The notes under the pieces: generated by a model
Told to the model about the DNA's origin: nothing
Seen by the model: the letters and a program-made list of their open reading frames with translations, nothing else
Database searches by the model: none
Position numbers and translations under genes: made by a program
Shown: one piece after another, positions 1 through 11,178 of the stretch
Layout of the letters: every line of letters begins with the position of its first letter
Position numbering within the stretch: the stretch's first letter is position 1
Assembly (NCBI GenBank): GCA_037157565.1
Contig: JAZHRO010000063.1
Location: forward strand, 89,866,001-89,930,000
Direction: 5' to 3'
DNA length: 64,000 nt
DNA from: Thalassia testudinum
Lineage: Eukaryota > Streptophyta > Magnoliopsida > Alismatales > Hydrocharitaceae

Positions 1-1659
1 AATGACGTCGGAGATGGAGGCGGCGATGACAGTGGATGGCGACAACCTGAAACATGAAATAGGGCCTCACAGCCACATTAGAATAGCTTGTAATCTTCGT
101 TGTAGCACGGTGAGTGTAGTGGCGGATTGGGGTGTGTGGTGGCCTGTCGGAGTCGGGTATAGCGTGTGAAGGTGGGTTTGGTCGTCGGGGTGTTTGGATG
201 GGCAATAGGGTGGAATAAGATAGGGGTTTTGTAGGCCGTAAGCTGGCGGAGCTTGTGGACTAGTTGGCGAGGGGGATGGTTGTGTGTAGTGGGCGAGAAC
301 CCTCACCGGTGATGTCGTCGGAGGTGGACAGGAAGGTGGTTTGCGATGGTGTCAAGGGTTGTTTTTGGGATTTTCGAATAGGAAACTAGACTAGGGACCT
401 AAAGATGCTAAACTAGCCCTAATCTAATGGATGGAAGGGACTGAGCAACGCCAGTGCCGGTAGGCCGGTGTTGGGGAAGAAAGTACTCCAGTAGAGGGGG
501 ACAGCGACGACGATGGAGATAGAGAGACGACGATTGGTATTGCATGATGTGGAGGAAGGTGAGGAATAAGAATCTATCACTAGTTTTGTGGTCAGACGAC
601 GAGGGGAGTCGGAGGGAGTCACCGAAACTCGAGGAGCTATTCGACCAAAATAGGAGAGAGGAAATTGGGGATTTTCCGGCCAAAATCGAGTCTAAAGAGC
701 ACAGCCTTACATTGGGTGTGCTTAAATTGGGCTTAGGAGGGGGTTTCAAGCTTGAAAAAAAGCTTGGGAACCTTGGAGCTTATGCAAAAATAGGATACCC
801 ATTCCTTCAAAACGTTCACACGAGCCTTTGGGAAGGAGTTATGATCCAAGGTTGGTCCCATTGGAAAGAGGATTTCCTAAAGAGTCTCCGATTTGATTTT
901 GGGAAAGTTTCATCAATCAATCAAGAAGAACTCTCCAAATGAAGCTCGTTGGAGTAGGATTTTTGAGCGATAATGATGGAGGGACCCATTTGTGAAGAAG
1001 ACGACAATGCTGGGGGGTTGTTTGCAAAGAAATTGAAAGTTAGGGGTTTGAGTGTGAGATAAAAGAATCAAACAAGACTAACTTGCAAACTAGGTCAAGA
1101 CAATCTCAGATTGGGTTCAAATTTTGGTACAAACCTAATTTGGACCTAAGGAATTCAATGGTGAAGTTGGATTTTGGTTTTGACCTATTTTGATTGGGTA
1201 ATTTGCATAATTACCCAAATTAGGGAAAATATCTGTCTGAGACTATTTTAGGTTAAGATGGGTTCCAATGGTCAAATTGAAGGTACCAAATCCTAAAGAA
1301 TATTTTATATGATTTTTAGAGGGTTTAGGTGAATTTTATTCTAACCAGAACCTCAATAGATTAAGCAGGTTTGTTTTTAGGGTTTCAGATGTCCATTAAT
1401 TCCAGTAATGCATGAAAACCCTTTTCTGTTTGTTCTAACCCACTTACTAGACTCTTAAGATCATTTGACCTTTGTTCCAACCTTGAGAGAACCTGTGGAG
1501 TGATAGAATGGTAAATTTGTAGAAATAACCCTGTATTCTTATTTTCTTCTCAAATCAATATTTTGTGCCCTTAAGAACTTCTGATGGATATGTAGGAGCT
1601 TTTATTGACTTAATCAAATAAAATTGAGCTAGTTATGGCTCATGTTGGTGTTCCCATCA
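1..1659 (-). repeat. Family-A LTR, 5' part, minus strand
   Basis: The reverse complement of about 900-1659 matches the first part of the element A LTR (11179 onward). The shared stretches include the 'gccataactagctc' box near the LTR start and the block around 'caccattggattccttagg'. The inferred minus-strand LTR start (TG) is at 1659. The copy runs off the left edge of the window and is much more diverged than the A pair. The GC-rich part at 1-600 corresponds to the transcribed leader of this LTR. The open frames there (for example 544-942) are not convincing genes. Confidence 0.7.
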
Positions 1660-2107
1660 AGGCCTATGCTTGAGAAGAAGAAAGGGAAAGAGAGGCCTTA
1701 AGGAAGGCTTGCTGAAGAGGAAAGGCAGAAGCTAAGAAGAAGAAAATCAGAAGCACTGTAGCAGATGTCTAAGTACTGTTCATTTATTTAACATCATTTG
1801 AATGATTAATATATGTGCTTAACTAATAATTGGTGATCTAAATCACCATTATTTTGTCTTAGTTATTTTTTTGGTCTTGAAATACATTGAGCTTCACTGG
1901 ATACTTAATGTGACAGATTAATATTCATTAAAATATCTTTATGGTGCTTTATTTATTGTGCTCATTTATATTTTAATTGAGATTAATGTGTGAATTCCTA
2001 CTTGCTCCCTGTGTTCGACCGCGGACCTCATTTCTAGATTTTCGAGTTTATAAATTTATTTGTTTAAGCGCATTTATCCTATACTATGACGCATATCTTA
2101 AACAACA
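1660..2107 (+). repeat. Family-A LTR, 3' end fragment, plus strand
   Basis: A purine-rich GAAGAA stretch (1670-1750) is followed by an AT-rich part and then CTCCCTGTGTTCGACC at 2005-2020. The piece ends in a run like that of the A LTR (CCTATACTATGACGCA, then a CA end at 2107). The order matches 13500-13881. No primer binding site follows, so this is a 3' LTR end or a solo remnant. It abuts an oppositely oriented copy of the same family at 1659/1660. Confidence 0.65.
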
Positions 2108-2372
2108 ATGAATTCATTTAAACAACTACCACTTCAAAAGACTTCTTTTCTTTCTTTATTCTTCATCATCTTCCACCTTGCCCCTCCACCTCAAGGTCGA
2201 CCCCCCCATTAATTGAATGATTTGCTACAAAAAATGTAAATATCATTGCATGTGGCTAGCGAAATGCAAATTAGAAATCTCAAATAGGTTAAAACCATTC
2301 AATCACAATATAGGGTAAGAAAGGTGTCGTGCACAAGGAGGCTAAAAACCACATCAAAGTTTGTATTCGATC
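2108..2372. other. Intergenic stretch, no gene seen
   Basis: AT-rich sequence with a short C-rich patch near 2180-2210. I see no coding signature and no element boundary. It is the sequence into which the LINE inserted. Confidence 0.5.
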
Positions 2373-2386
2373 AAGAATACATTCAA
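2373..2386 (+). repeat. Target-site duplication of the LINE, left copy
   Basis: AAGAATACATTCAA here is repeated as AAGAATACGTTCAA at 7561-7574, directly after the poly(A) tail of the LINE. There is one mismatch in 14 bases. A variable-length duplication next to poly(A) is the expected mark of target-primed reverse transcription. It fixes the LINE 5' end at about 2387. Confidence 0.85.
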
Positions 2387-2494
2387 ACTGGTGATTTATT
2401 TGATTGAGTTTTTCACATAGGTGGAGGCAATAAACTCAGCATTTATAAATAGCATTTGCATTTCTTTTATATATAGCATATTTGGGAAAAAAAC

Positions 2495-3907
2495 CTAGGA
2501 TGTGGTGGTGCAGTGATGGAGGAAGAGGAGCAGAGGAAGATGGTTGGAGGGTTTGGAGATCCAAGGGTTAGTGTCGGGGGGATAGAGAAGGTCGACGCTC
2601 GTCTTCTTCTCGCCGAGGCCACGATGATAAAGGTGGGTGGTGGTATAGAAGAAGAGGCACAGAGACAATATGCTACAGATGCAGAAGAAGAGGCCACATG
2701 GCCATGGCCTACAATGTCCCAATCCTCTATTTGGCTTGCGATGGGCAGGGCACAAGAAGGATGCTTGTAGGAGAAAGGGGTCCATCAATCCTGATAGAGC
2801 AGCATGGTGAGAAGACTCAAATAAAAAGGAAGTTCGACCTCTGCCCCCGCCTAAAAGTTTTGATCATGTCTCGACCTGGAGATTCCTTTATCCAAGGAAG
2901 TCAGCGACTCAAAGATGATCTTGCGAGGAGCCCTGATTGGTGAGGCCATGACGGGAATTGTAACATCTGCTCAAGCTCAAAAATTGGTGAGCTCCTTATC
3001 CGTATCCTCTAAGGGGTGGAAGATAGCGATGCTGGGTCGATTGCATTTCTTGCTATTTGGGTTGGGCATGCTAGTTGTAGAGAATCTCCGCTTCCACATG
3101 ATTATCTCTGAAGGGCTAAATGTATTGTGGAGGCTTGTCTCGCCATTTGATGGGGTGATATAGGAACGTCCACCTTAGAAGGCGCAGGAGCAAGAGGGAA
3201 CTCTAGAGATTAAGGGACTTCCTTTGCATTTGAGAGTTAGCAGTGTGGTGTTGAATGCTATATCGAGCTTTACGACAGTAGAAGAAGGAGCAAGTGTGGG
3301 ATTGCAAGGGGGAGATGGAAGTCTTGTATCAGAAGTAAAGTTAACCTAGGGCAGGCAGGTCCCCAACAAGATTATTCTTAGATATGGAGGAAGTTCTTGG
3401 CTCCTTCATGTCAGATTTCTCCATCACCGGGAAGAGAAGCAAGAGCAAGTGGGAGGGTGATCCTATGCAGAGGTGGTTAGGGTGCAAGGGGGAAACACTG
3501 AGAGAAGACCAAGTCAGGAAGAATGTCCTGAGTCCAAGAAAAGAAAGGGATTCCATGATCTAGTTCCGTAAGAAGAGCAGATGGATGGGACTCCTAGAAA
3601 TCAGCAGGGTGGTGAGGAGATGCTTGAATTCCCTAAAGGGAGGGAAATTATTCCAAGGGATGCATCTCCAGTAGACAAACCAATGCCTGATAAGGGTCAG
3701 GATGTAGAATTCACCTTTGAGGTGCATGAAGGAATAAAGTATGGAGTTGGACCATCCTCAAGAATCAACCTAGGTCGCTCCCCCTATAAACTCAGAGGAA
3801 GAACAATTGGTGGGGGTCAAAGGCTTAATGAAAAATCTATAGTAGCAGTTCTCAACCTTGAGAGAAGGCTGATGGGTTCAAAGGGGATAGATCAGACACA
3901 TAAATGA
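2495..3907 (+). pseudogene. LINE ORF1 (gag-like, zinc-knuckle), broken
   Basis: The reading passes through several frames. Around 2665-2710 a CCHC knuckle (CYRC...GH) is visible with its last Cys changed to Tyr. A second knuckle (C..C....H....C) at about 2725-2770 is interrupted by a one-base frameshift. Downstream, 2840-3240 reads as a degraded domain. A typical ORF1 'YAEVV' stretch lies near 3465, then a charged C-terminal part (3581-3907). The last part ends at TGA 3905-3907, overlapping the ORF2 start. ORF1 proteins of plant L1 elements bind the element RNA. This copy cannot make a full protein. Confidence 0.75.
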
Positions 3908-6900
3908 AAGTCGTCATGTGGAATGTGCGTGGGTTGTGCAATGGAGTTCGGAGACCTTCGCTTGCTCGATATCTTCAAGAATGGGAAGTAGACTATGCTC
4001 TGCTCCAAGAGACACATATTGAAGAGGAATGCAAGCATTTGTGGCACACTTTGATGCAAGGAGGCGAGGCAAACATCAGGTCTATAGATGCACAGGGGAG
4101 ATCTAGTGGCATTGCAATATGGTGGAAATGCTAAAAAAAGCATATAATAAATGTTTGGAGAGAGCAATATATTATCACCTGCAAATTCAGACATCTGAAC
4201 ACTGATCAAGAGCTGATTATAACTTGTGTCTACGGTCCATGCCTTGACAATGTGAGAAATTCCCTTTGGCAGGAACTGTCTCGAGCTGTAGAAGTGGTTG
4301 AAGGGCGGCCTTGGCTAGTGGGGGGAGACTTTAACTGCACCTTAACTGAGGATGATAGGGGAAGTGGCAGACTGTATGGTGGCACCTTAGGATTCCAAAT
4401 GATTGCCTCAGCACTGGGTCTATTAGTCTACCCTTCCTCAGGGGTTGAATATACATGGAGAAATGGGACTAGTAAAAATTTGAAGCTAGATCGCTTCTTT
4501 GCCATTGCGGAATTGCTAGAAAGACATCAACTATCCTCGGTAAAGGGGCTGGATCACCCATTTTCAAACCATACTCTACTTTGGGAGAGTGGTGAAGATT
4601 CCTCAATAGGTACTTATTTTAAATTCAAAAAATCTTGGCTCAGGGAAGAAGGTTGTAAGGAGATGATCAGCAACTGGTGGACATCTAAGCATGTGGATGG
4701 CTAGGCCACTTTCAGGCTAGCAACTAAGCTTAAAGAATTGAAATCCGTTATGAAAGAATATAGAAAAATTGTAGATATCATGAGAGACCAAAGGAGAATG
4801 GAGGCTTTGAAGAATGTAAACTTGCTTGATGAAAAAGAGAATAGAGAGCAACTGACAGAAGAAGAGCAACTCCAACGCAAAAACTAGCAGGAGACTATTC
4901 AAGAAGAAGACCTAAAAAGAGAAATTGATTGGAGAGAAAAATAGTGACATCTTTGGCTGAAAGAAGGAGATGCTAGCACTAAGTTATTCCACATGGCTGC
5001 TAGCTCTAGAAGAAGAGTTAATTACATCTCTTCCTAGAGGTCAGGTGATTAGGTGTTGGCTTCCCCAGGAGACATTCAGAGAGAAGCGATCAAATTTTAC
5101 AAGGAGGCCTCTAAAGTAACAGAAAGAGGGATTTGGAGAATAAGAAATTCTGATTTCACTCGGATTGACGAATCTAAAGTTGAACATCTGATTAAGCCTA
5201 TCATGATTGAAGAGGTTGAGAGTGCAATAGCTAGTTTAAACTCTGAAGGCTCCCCAGGTCCGGACGATTTTTCAAGTCTTCTTCTATAAAGAACTCTAGT
5301 CGGTGGTGAAAGCGGATGTAATGGAAGTCACCAAGGAGTTTTAGGAGGGCAACTCGATCTTCTAAAGAATCAACAAATCCTACCTCTTCCTACTACTAAA
5401 GAGGCAAGGTGCAGAGAGTTTACAGGAGTTCAGGCTAATTGCCTTGAAGAACTCCATATACTTGATTATAGGTAAAATTCTGGCGAACAGATTAAGAGGT
5501 GTCCTTTCACAACTAATAAATCCAGTTCAATCAACCTTTCTTCCTAACCGTTCTTTGCAAGAGTCATTTATCGTCGCACAGGAGATGGTCAGCGGTTGAC
5601 ATAGGAGAAAATGCAAAGCCTTTATGTAGAAAGTAGACTTCAGCAGGGCTTTCGATCCATTTCATGGTCGTACCTCTAGGAGATTATGAAAATGAGAGGG
5701 TTCCCACCAAAGTGGATTCAATGGATGAAGTGATGCATTATAACTTCATCTCTCTCCCCTCTAATTAGTGGCAAAGCTTGTGGAGCTTGGATACAACCCC
5801 AATGTGGAGTTATGCAGGGTTGCCCCTTAGCCCCTCTCATTTTCAACTTGGCTATAGACACCCTTGCATGTTTTGCATGCAAGCTCTCAGCAGTAGGGCT
5901 TGTCAAAGGCTATTCGTTGTCAAGTTCTAGAGCAATGGCGCCAATTCTACAATATGCGGACGACACCATTGTTTTCGTGGAAGGCGGAAGAAATGAAGCA
6001 GCAACCCTCTACACTATGGTCTCTCTGTTTGGAGACATCTTTGGGCTGAAGCTAAATGGGGAAAAGTCTTCTTTGATTTGCTTTGGATTGAATGGCCAAG
6101 AAAGGGAGACCTTATCAACCAATCTACGCATGCCTATTGTTAGTTTGACAGTGAGGTATCTGGGGCTGCCTCTGTGTGGAAACGAACTGAAGAGAAGTGA
6201 TTGGAACCCCTTGTTTGATAGGGTAGTTGCTAAACTTGAAAGTTGGAGTATCCGCTATTTATCTAAAGGAGGTAGGCTGATCCTCCTAAACTCGATCATC
6301 ACCTCTCTCTCGGTGTTTTACTTCTTTGTTTTCAAAGTGCCAAAATCAATTTGGAAAAGATTTGACTCGCTACGAAAGCGCTTCTTTTGGAAGGGAGTCA
6401 AATTTGAGGGTAGATTTTTACATCCCCTTAGATGGCAGTAGCTCTGCTCTCCTAAAAAGAATGGTGGCCTGGGCATCCACTCCTTAAAGGAGTTCAATGA
6501 CTCCCTATTGCTTAAATAGGTAGTGAAGCTCCTGGAAGATGATGAAAGAAGTTGGTCCATGGTCGTCAAAGATGCATATGGCTATTCACATGTATCTCGG
6601 TGCACAGCAGCTCCTAGTAGACCTTCCCCTTTTTGGAAATCAGTTTGGACAACCATGCGTGATAACTGGTAGAACTTCAAATCTGTGGTAGGAGATGGTG
6701 AACACTTCTCTTTTTGCCAAGACCACTGGTCCAGCTTGGGTCCTCTAAAAGATCGATATTCACTCATGTTTAATGAAACAGCAGACAAGATGATCTCAGT
6801 AAAGGACAGTTGGGAAGCCACTCAGAACTATTGGAGTTCAGTAAGTTACTCAGCGAGGGAAGGAGGCCATTTGCAAGAAAAAATTGGACAATTGAGAAAT

Positions 6901-7438
6901 GAGCTGGAGGCCTTCCACCCGCTTGAAGGACCTGACAAATTTATGTGGTGCCATTGGGTTGTTTACTACAACAAAGGCATACAAATTTTTAATTGATGGA
7001 GATGATTTAAGACCAACATAGGTGGATAAAGATTGTGCCGCTATATGGCATTTAAAAATCCCTCTAAAAATAAAGATCTTCCTTTGGCTGAGTAGAAGAA
7101 ATGGACTTATTACTAGTGAACTAAGACATTCCAGGTTGGGCGTTCCAACACAAAATTGCCCTCTTTTTGACTTCCCCATAGACACCAGCGTGCATATTTT
7201 TTCCACATGCCTAGTAACTGACCAAGTATGGAGAAAGGTCTCAGGCGAAGCCTTGCCTTCTTGGAATGAACTATGGATGTCCTTTAGTATTGCAACTAAA
7301 CTGCATTCATCATTGGCTGGAATGTTGTGGTGTGTATGGTGTGCTCACAACAAAAAATTATTTAGAGGGGAAACAATTAATGTAGGGAATATTGTAAGAG
7401 AATGCTGGGAATTGGTGGGAGCATGGAGTGCCTTGTGA
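3904..7438 (+). pseudogene. LINE ORF2: AP endonuclease, reverse transcriptase, zf-RVT; broken
   Basis: The start is ATG 3904 (MKVVMWNVRGL), the classic beginning of an L1 AP-like endonuclease, with LLQETHIEEE at about 4000-4030 and GGDFNCTL near 4320. Most of the protein is in one frame, with stops at 4132, 4702 and others, and frame changes near 5265, before 5812 and near 7000. RT landmarks are GSPGPDDF (about 5245), a QSTFLPNRSL-like block (about 5527) and the catalytic YADD at about 5953 (QYADDTIVF). The RT thumb runs to about 6430. The zf-RVT region is at 7022-7330. No RNase H domain was noticed. It cannot encode a working enzyme. Confidence 0.9.
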
Positions 7439-7500
7439 GCATTATTTGTAATGTGGAGAGATTACTTGTAAATTTTATTGATTGATTTGATTATTGAATA

Positions 7501-7536
7501 AAATGCTATCGGTTTCTATCGTTAACGATAGCATTT
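7501..7536 (+). other. LINE 3' UTR hairpin before poly(A)
   Basis: AAATGCTATCG (7501-7511) pairs perfectly with CGATAGCATTT (7526-7536) around a 14-nt loop. An overlapping perfect palindrome, CTATCGTTAACGATAG, occupies 7516-7531. The CGATAG arm can therefore pair with either of two upstream CTATCG copies. It lies 12 nt before the A-tract. 3' stem-loops are used by the RT of some LINEs and their SINE partners; whether this one is used is inference. Confidence 0.7.
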
Positions 7537-7560
7537 CTCATCTTTTCAAAAAAAAAAAAA

Positions 7561-7866
7561 AAGAATACGTTCAAGCACATGTTCACAATAAAACAAGAAA
7601 ACAGAGAAAGAGAGAAAAGCTGAAGAAGGGCCCTGGCATGTTGGAGATGGAGGATGATCCTCGTGTTGTCACCATAGGAATGTGGAGGTGGTGCCTAGAC
7701 GTACCTTGTGCTGTCACCACAAGGAGGGGCATCCAGGGTGGAGCTCATGGACTTGGGGCTAGTGGCTCCTCTTGATGAGACAATGAGTGAGGCGATGTCG
7801 TGGAGTAACACCCTTGGATCTCTGTGCCTAGGGAGTTGAAGAAGGCCGATGTGTGGAGATGGCCTC
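7561..7866. other. LINE right flank and insertion site of element B
   Basis: It begins with the right LINE duplication (7561-7574) and ends with GCCTC, the left duplication of B. After excision of B the flank continues at 39725 (GCCTG). Short open stretches here have no recognisable domain. No gene is supported. Confidence 0.6.
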
Positions 7867-9793
7867 TGATGGGTTCAGTTTAGTGAACTAATTATAGGCC
7901 TAAGTATATCTCTATTATATTTTCTTGGTACTTAATTCTCAATATCTTAGGTGATAATTGATATAACCTGCATGAATGACTAATTTATATTTATATGCTC
8001 AATCCATCTTTAATTACATCATCTTTATATTATTTATTTTATACAAGCAGAGGAGACAAAATTAGGTGGACATAGGAACCAATTAAAGCATCAAGAAGAT
8101 TACATTCATAATTTACCCGTACAAGGCCCCACTCATCATCAAATCTCCTTTCAATTGACCTTCCAATGGTGACCATGCTAATTTTAGTAAGGGATTTAAA
8201 ATCCCTTAATTTGCACTAGTGAAGAAAAACTAAATTGAGGAGAATAAAATGCATGGGGGATTGTTGTCTGGAGGATCTTATCATCTCCCTCCCCCTTTTG
8301 GGGATCCTCTTCTTCCTCCTCGACCATGGCTGGAGATTGCACTATGAAATTTTCTTACACTGTGACCCAAGAGCACACCTTCATCACCGTCGCAACCGAC
8401 CGTGTAGTGACAGTGCACGGCCCCATCACTGCAATGGCCACAACTCCATCTTACTCCCTTCATCTTCCTTCTGCCTCACCACCACCGCAAGCCACCACCA
8501 AAACCACATCCCTCCTCTTCCCTTCTCCTTTTTCTTCTTTACTCTTATTCATTTTCCTCTACCTAACCGAACACCATCACCTTCATCACCTGACACCATC
8601 CCCTGTTCGCCTTCCTCTCCATTGAAAACCCAACAGCACCTCCACTATCTCTACATCAGCCGACCACCACCAACACCCAACACCGATCACCAACGCCAAC
8701 CCCTCCTGACCACGACCCCCTTATTCAGACCTCCACCTTCTCCTACCCATGCTACCCAGCATCACCACCACCTGCAACCTCCCCCGCCGAACCCATCAAA
8801 GCTAGCCCCATCACTCATCGTCTGGCCTCCTACCTCACCGCTGACACCATCATGATGACACCCACACTCCAATGATGATTTTGAGCACTCTTACCGAGCA
8901 CGCATAGCCCCTTGACAGCTACTGGCCAACCCACCATCGCCGGCATCCTCCTCCATTGATCGGCCACGTCCGACCACCATCGGTAGTGCCACTTATGCCA
9001 TCATGAAGCCCGCACTTCAGAGATCCACCACCGGTGTCCATGCCATTCGTCTTCCCCTCCTCCTCACATGGCCGGGCTTGAGTGCACATGCTTTATTATG
9101 CTACAGTAAAAGTTGTATTTCTATTTACATTCCATTGCCATTGGGCTTTTATGTGGGTTTTAATCATTAAAAATATATTGGATAAAATTGTAGCCTTTAC
9201 CCTTTATTTCTCATTATTTCTCTAGCCATCAATTACATATCTCTCTCTTTATTTCACTAGCCTCACATAAGTTACATGTTATATTATAATTATGGGCAAA
9301 TATCTGGCCATCATGTTTTAATAATGAAATGATAAATTTGCGACTTGATGTAGATACATCTATTTAGGTTAAAATGCCTATTCATGCATGTTCGTAGGCT
9401 TAGATTTGCATTTCATATTATAAATATTGCATAGCATGCATCATTCTGCATTTATAGTAGTTGTGTATATTTTAGGTTAATTGCATCCTTTTTATGGCCA
9501 GGAGGGAAAGGGATTTATTTTGGGGTCTCAAATTGATGAACCAAATGTACGGATCTAACTAGGATGATGATCGAAGTCCAACGCCTCCGAGATCGTCCTA
9601 ATCGGAATCCCATATCACCTTATGCGATTCGAGGAAGATCAATGGCCAGGGGGCAATGCGACATCCTTATAGGCTTCAGATGAAAAGTCTGACTATACAA
9701 ATGGATCTGGAGTGACAATTGCAGTCCAACAACGTGAAAATCATCTCGATCCGAGCATCGTGGCACCCTTTGCAATAGAAAGAAGATGGACAA

Positions 9794-9904
9794 CCTAGAT
9801 GGTGCCACGTGGCACCATCTAGGCCACCCAACACCGGCTAGCAGCCATCGCCCACATCTAGATCATCCATTCTCAGCCATTAGATCATGATCCAATGGCT
9901 GAGA
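9794..9904 (+). promoter_or_regulatory. Two palindromes in the U3 of LTR C
   Basis: 9794-9823 is a perfect 30-bp palindrome (left half CCTAGATGGTGCCAC) centred on the G-box core CACGTG. 9871-9904 is a 34-bp near-palindrome (left arm TCTCAGCCATTAGATC, right arm GATCCAATGGCTGAGA, one mismatch). Both are present with changed but still self-complementary arms in the related LTRs at 26346-26456 and 58764-58956. CACGTG is the classic bZIP/bHLH site; its use here is inferred. Confidence 0.7.
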
Positions 9905-9956
9905 AGCTTCCTCCACTATGTTCCCATAAGACATCTCCTCGACACAAACGTCGACT

Positions 9957-10009
9957 TGGCGCATTGGTTGAAGACCCAGCCTCGAAGGGAGGGGCGCGGG
10001 TTCGAATCC
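9957..10009 (+). other. tRNA-like segment with A- and B-box in LTR C
   Basis: TGGCGCATTGG (9957-9967) resembles a pol III A box. GGTTCGAATCC (9999-10009) is a perfect B box, 42 nt further on. The T-arm pairs for only three bases and I cannot close an acceptor stem, so it is not a working tRNA gene. A degraded form is at 26508-26560, and the B-box part at 59015-59025. It was probably captured from a tRNA or SINE by the LTR family ancestor. Confidence 0.6.
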
Positions 10010-10245
10010 CTACAGCCGCCCCCCCAATTCACAATCGAGGTGCACATAGCACTAGCCTCACGCACAAGCATGCATAGTGCAATGCCAGTGCACACACATG
10101 CGCGACACGACACGTGATGGGCGTGCAAACACAACAGCAGCGGGAGTGAGTTGGCACAGATCTTCAACTCCAGTTGGGCAGATCTTTAGTGACGATTGCA
10201 GCTGTCACTAATGCCCTATGCACAAATTCCTCCTGTTCCTCCCAC

Positions 10246-10252
10246 TATAAAA
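10246..10252 (+). promoter_or_regulatory. TATA box of LTR C
   Basis: CCCACTATAAAAGGACC, about 240 bp downstream of the tRNA-like segment. Homologous TATA boxes stand at 26862 (D) and 59437 (G). Transcription would start about 30 nt downstream. Confidence 0.7.
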
Positions 10253-11110
10253 GGACCTACCCCCCTTCATTCTTCATCATCTCTTCCTTTCTTCTCCTCA
10301 CCACCTCCAAGGCTTTAGAGAGAGCTTGTCCCAAGCCTGGGATGCTCCCCTAGAGTAGAATCAAATATTTTCCCGCCTCTCATCCTCATTCGTGGAGCAT
10401 CCCGTGGTCGTCCTCTCACCTCCTTCGAGAAGAAGATCCTCGCCGTAGCGACATCCTACCCGGTCCTCCTTCCTCCGCCGTCGTTCTCCCTCGTCCCACT
10501 CCTCACCACCTTCATCGGGGCACCGTCAGAGCGAGCAGTCCTCCAAGCGACCGTCGAGGGGGACTCTTCTCATCTCCATTTATCTTTATTGCTTTCTAGT
10601 ATAGTTTTTCTGCTTTCATAGCTGTAGGAAACATTTGTTCATCAATATATTGATATTTTCTCTCTCTCTCTCTTATATTTTGCAGGTACATTAGTTAGAT
10701 AATGTTTTCATCTATTTGATCTCTTGCTTGATAAAAACACCAAAAAAAATTATATAAGATAAAAACGAAAAAAATAAATAAAAAGCGAAACACAGATTTT
10801 TCAAACCAAACGTTCTCCTCCGCATGTTCGACGTGGGACTCTTTTGAGTTTTGGTTATAAATATTATCTGATCGATGGATTTTCTTGCGAATTGAATTAC
10901 AACGATGGGTTTTCCAAAATCCGAACTTTCACGACGAATCTCTACCCCATCACGAGGTAATGTGGCTTGTTCCTCCCCATGGAAACGACCTAACCATTGT
11001 GGTTAGAAGTAATTAATGTTTTGATAGTCAATTTTCCACCACAAAAGTATTACAAAGACATGACATTTTATGTGAATAAAATTAAAGAAAGTGAAGATCG
11101 ACTCCTCAAA

Positions 11111-11128
11111 TGGTGCCATTGCCAGGGA
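11111..11128 (+). other. Primer binding site of element B (tRNA-Asp type)
   Basis: TGGTGCCATTGCCAGGGA begins two bases after the LTR. It matches the A site TGGCGCCATTGCCGGGGA with two differences, and resembles the complement of a plant tRNA-Asp 3' end, which is typical of Athila. Element A inserted 63 bp downstream of the start of this site. Confidence 0.85.
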
Positions 11129-11178
11129 GGCAACAGGCTTAGTAAACTCGCAAGTATTTTTCTTTTCGCATTGATCCC

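Larger units (their letters stand above)
2387..7560 (+). mobile_element. Full-length, inactivated L1-type LINE
   Basis: A non-LTR retrotransposon of about 5.17 kb. It has a short 5' leader, an ORF1 with zinc-knuckle remnants, an ORF2 with endonuclease, reverse transcriptase and zf-RVT regions, a 3' hairpin and a poly(A) tail (from 7548). It is flanked by 14-bp duplications. The presence of the 5' end means it is not a 5'-truncated copy. Many stop codons and several frameshifts make it inactive. Plant L1 elements move by target-primed reverse transcription using the ORF2 endonuclease and RT. Confidence 0.92.
9346..10952 (+). mobile_element. Solo LTR C (family of D and G)
   Basis: A 1,607-bp LTR that starts TGATGTAGATAC and ends CCCATCA, with no internal region. 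Flanks are CGACT and CGAGG; the uninterrupted B 3' LTR copy reads TGAGT at this site. It shares its whole layout with the LTRs at 26045 and 58315: two palindromes, a tRNA-like segment, a TATA box and a TGTTCGAC block about 115 nt before the end. Solo LTRs arise by recombination between the two LTRs of one element. Confidence 0.85.
7867..11108 (+). repeat. Element B 5' LTR (interrupted by solo LTR C)
   Basis: Without C and its duplication the LTR is about 1.63 kb. 7867-8017 matches 25894-26044, and 8939-9345 plus 10958-11108 match 39167-39724. The middle (8235-8860) is rich in Pro/His/Thr codons. It contains a 206-codon open frame that lies wholly inside the LTR, so I treat it as chance. No clear TATA box was found. 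Confidence 0.85.

Noticed and set aside
7494..7775. 93-codon frame after the LINE
   Set aside because: It begins inside the LINE 3' hairpin and crosses the poly(A) tail and target duplication.
8235..8855. 206-codon Pro/His/Thr-rich frame
   Set aside because: Inside the 5' LTR of element B, of pyrimidine-rich composition, without motif.
9957..10030. A functional tRNA gene
   Set aside because: A and B boxes are present, but the T stem pairs for only three bases and no acceptor stem can be formed.
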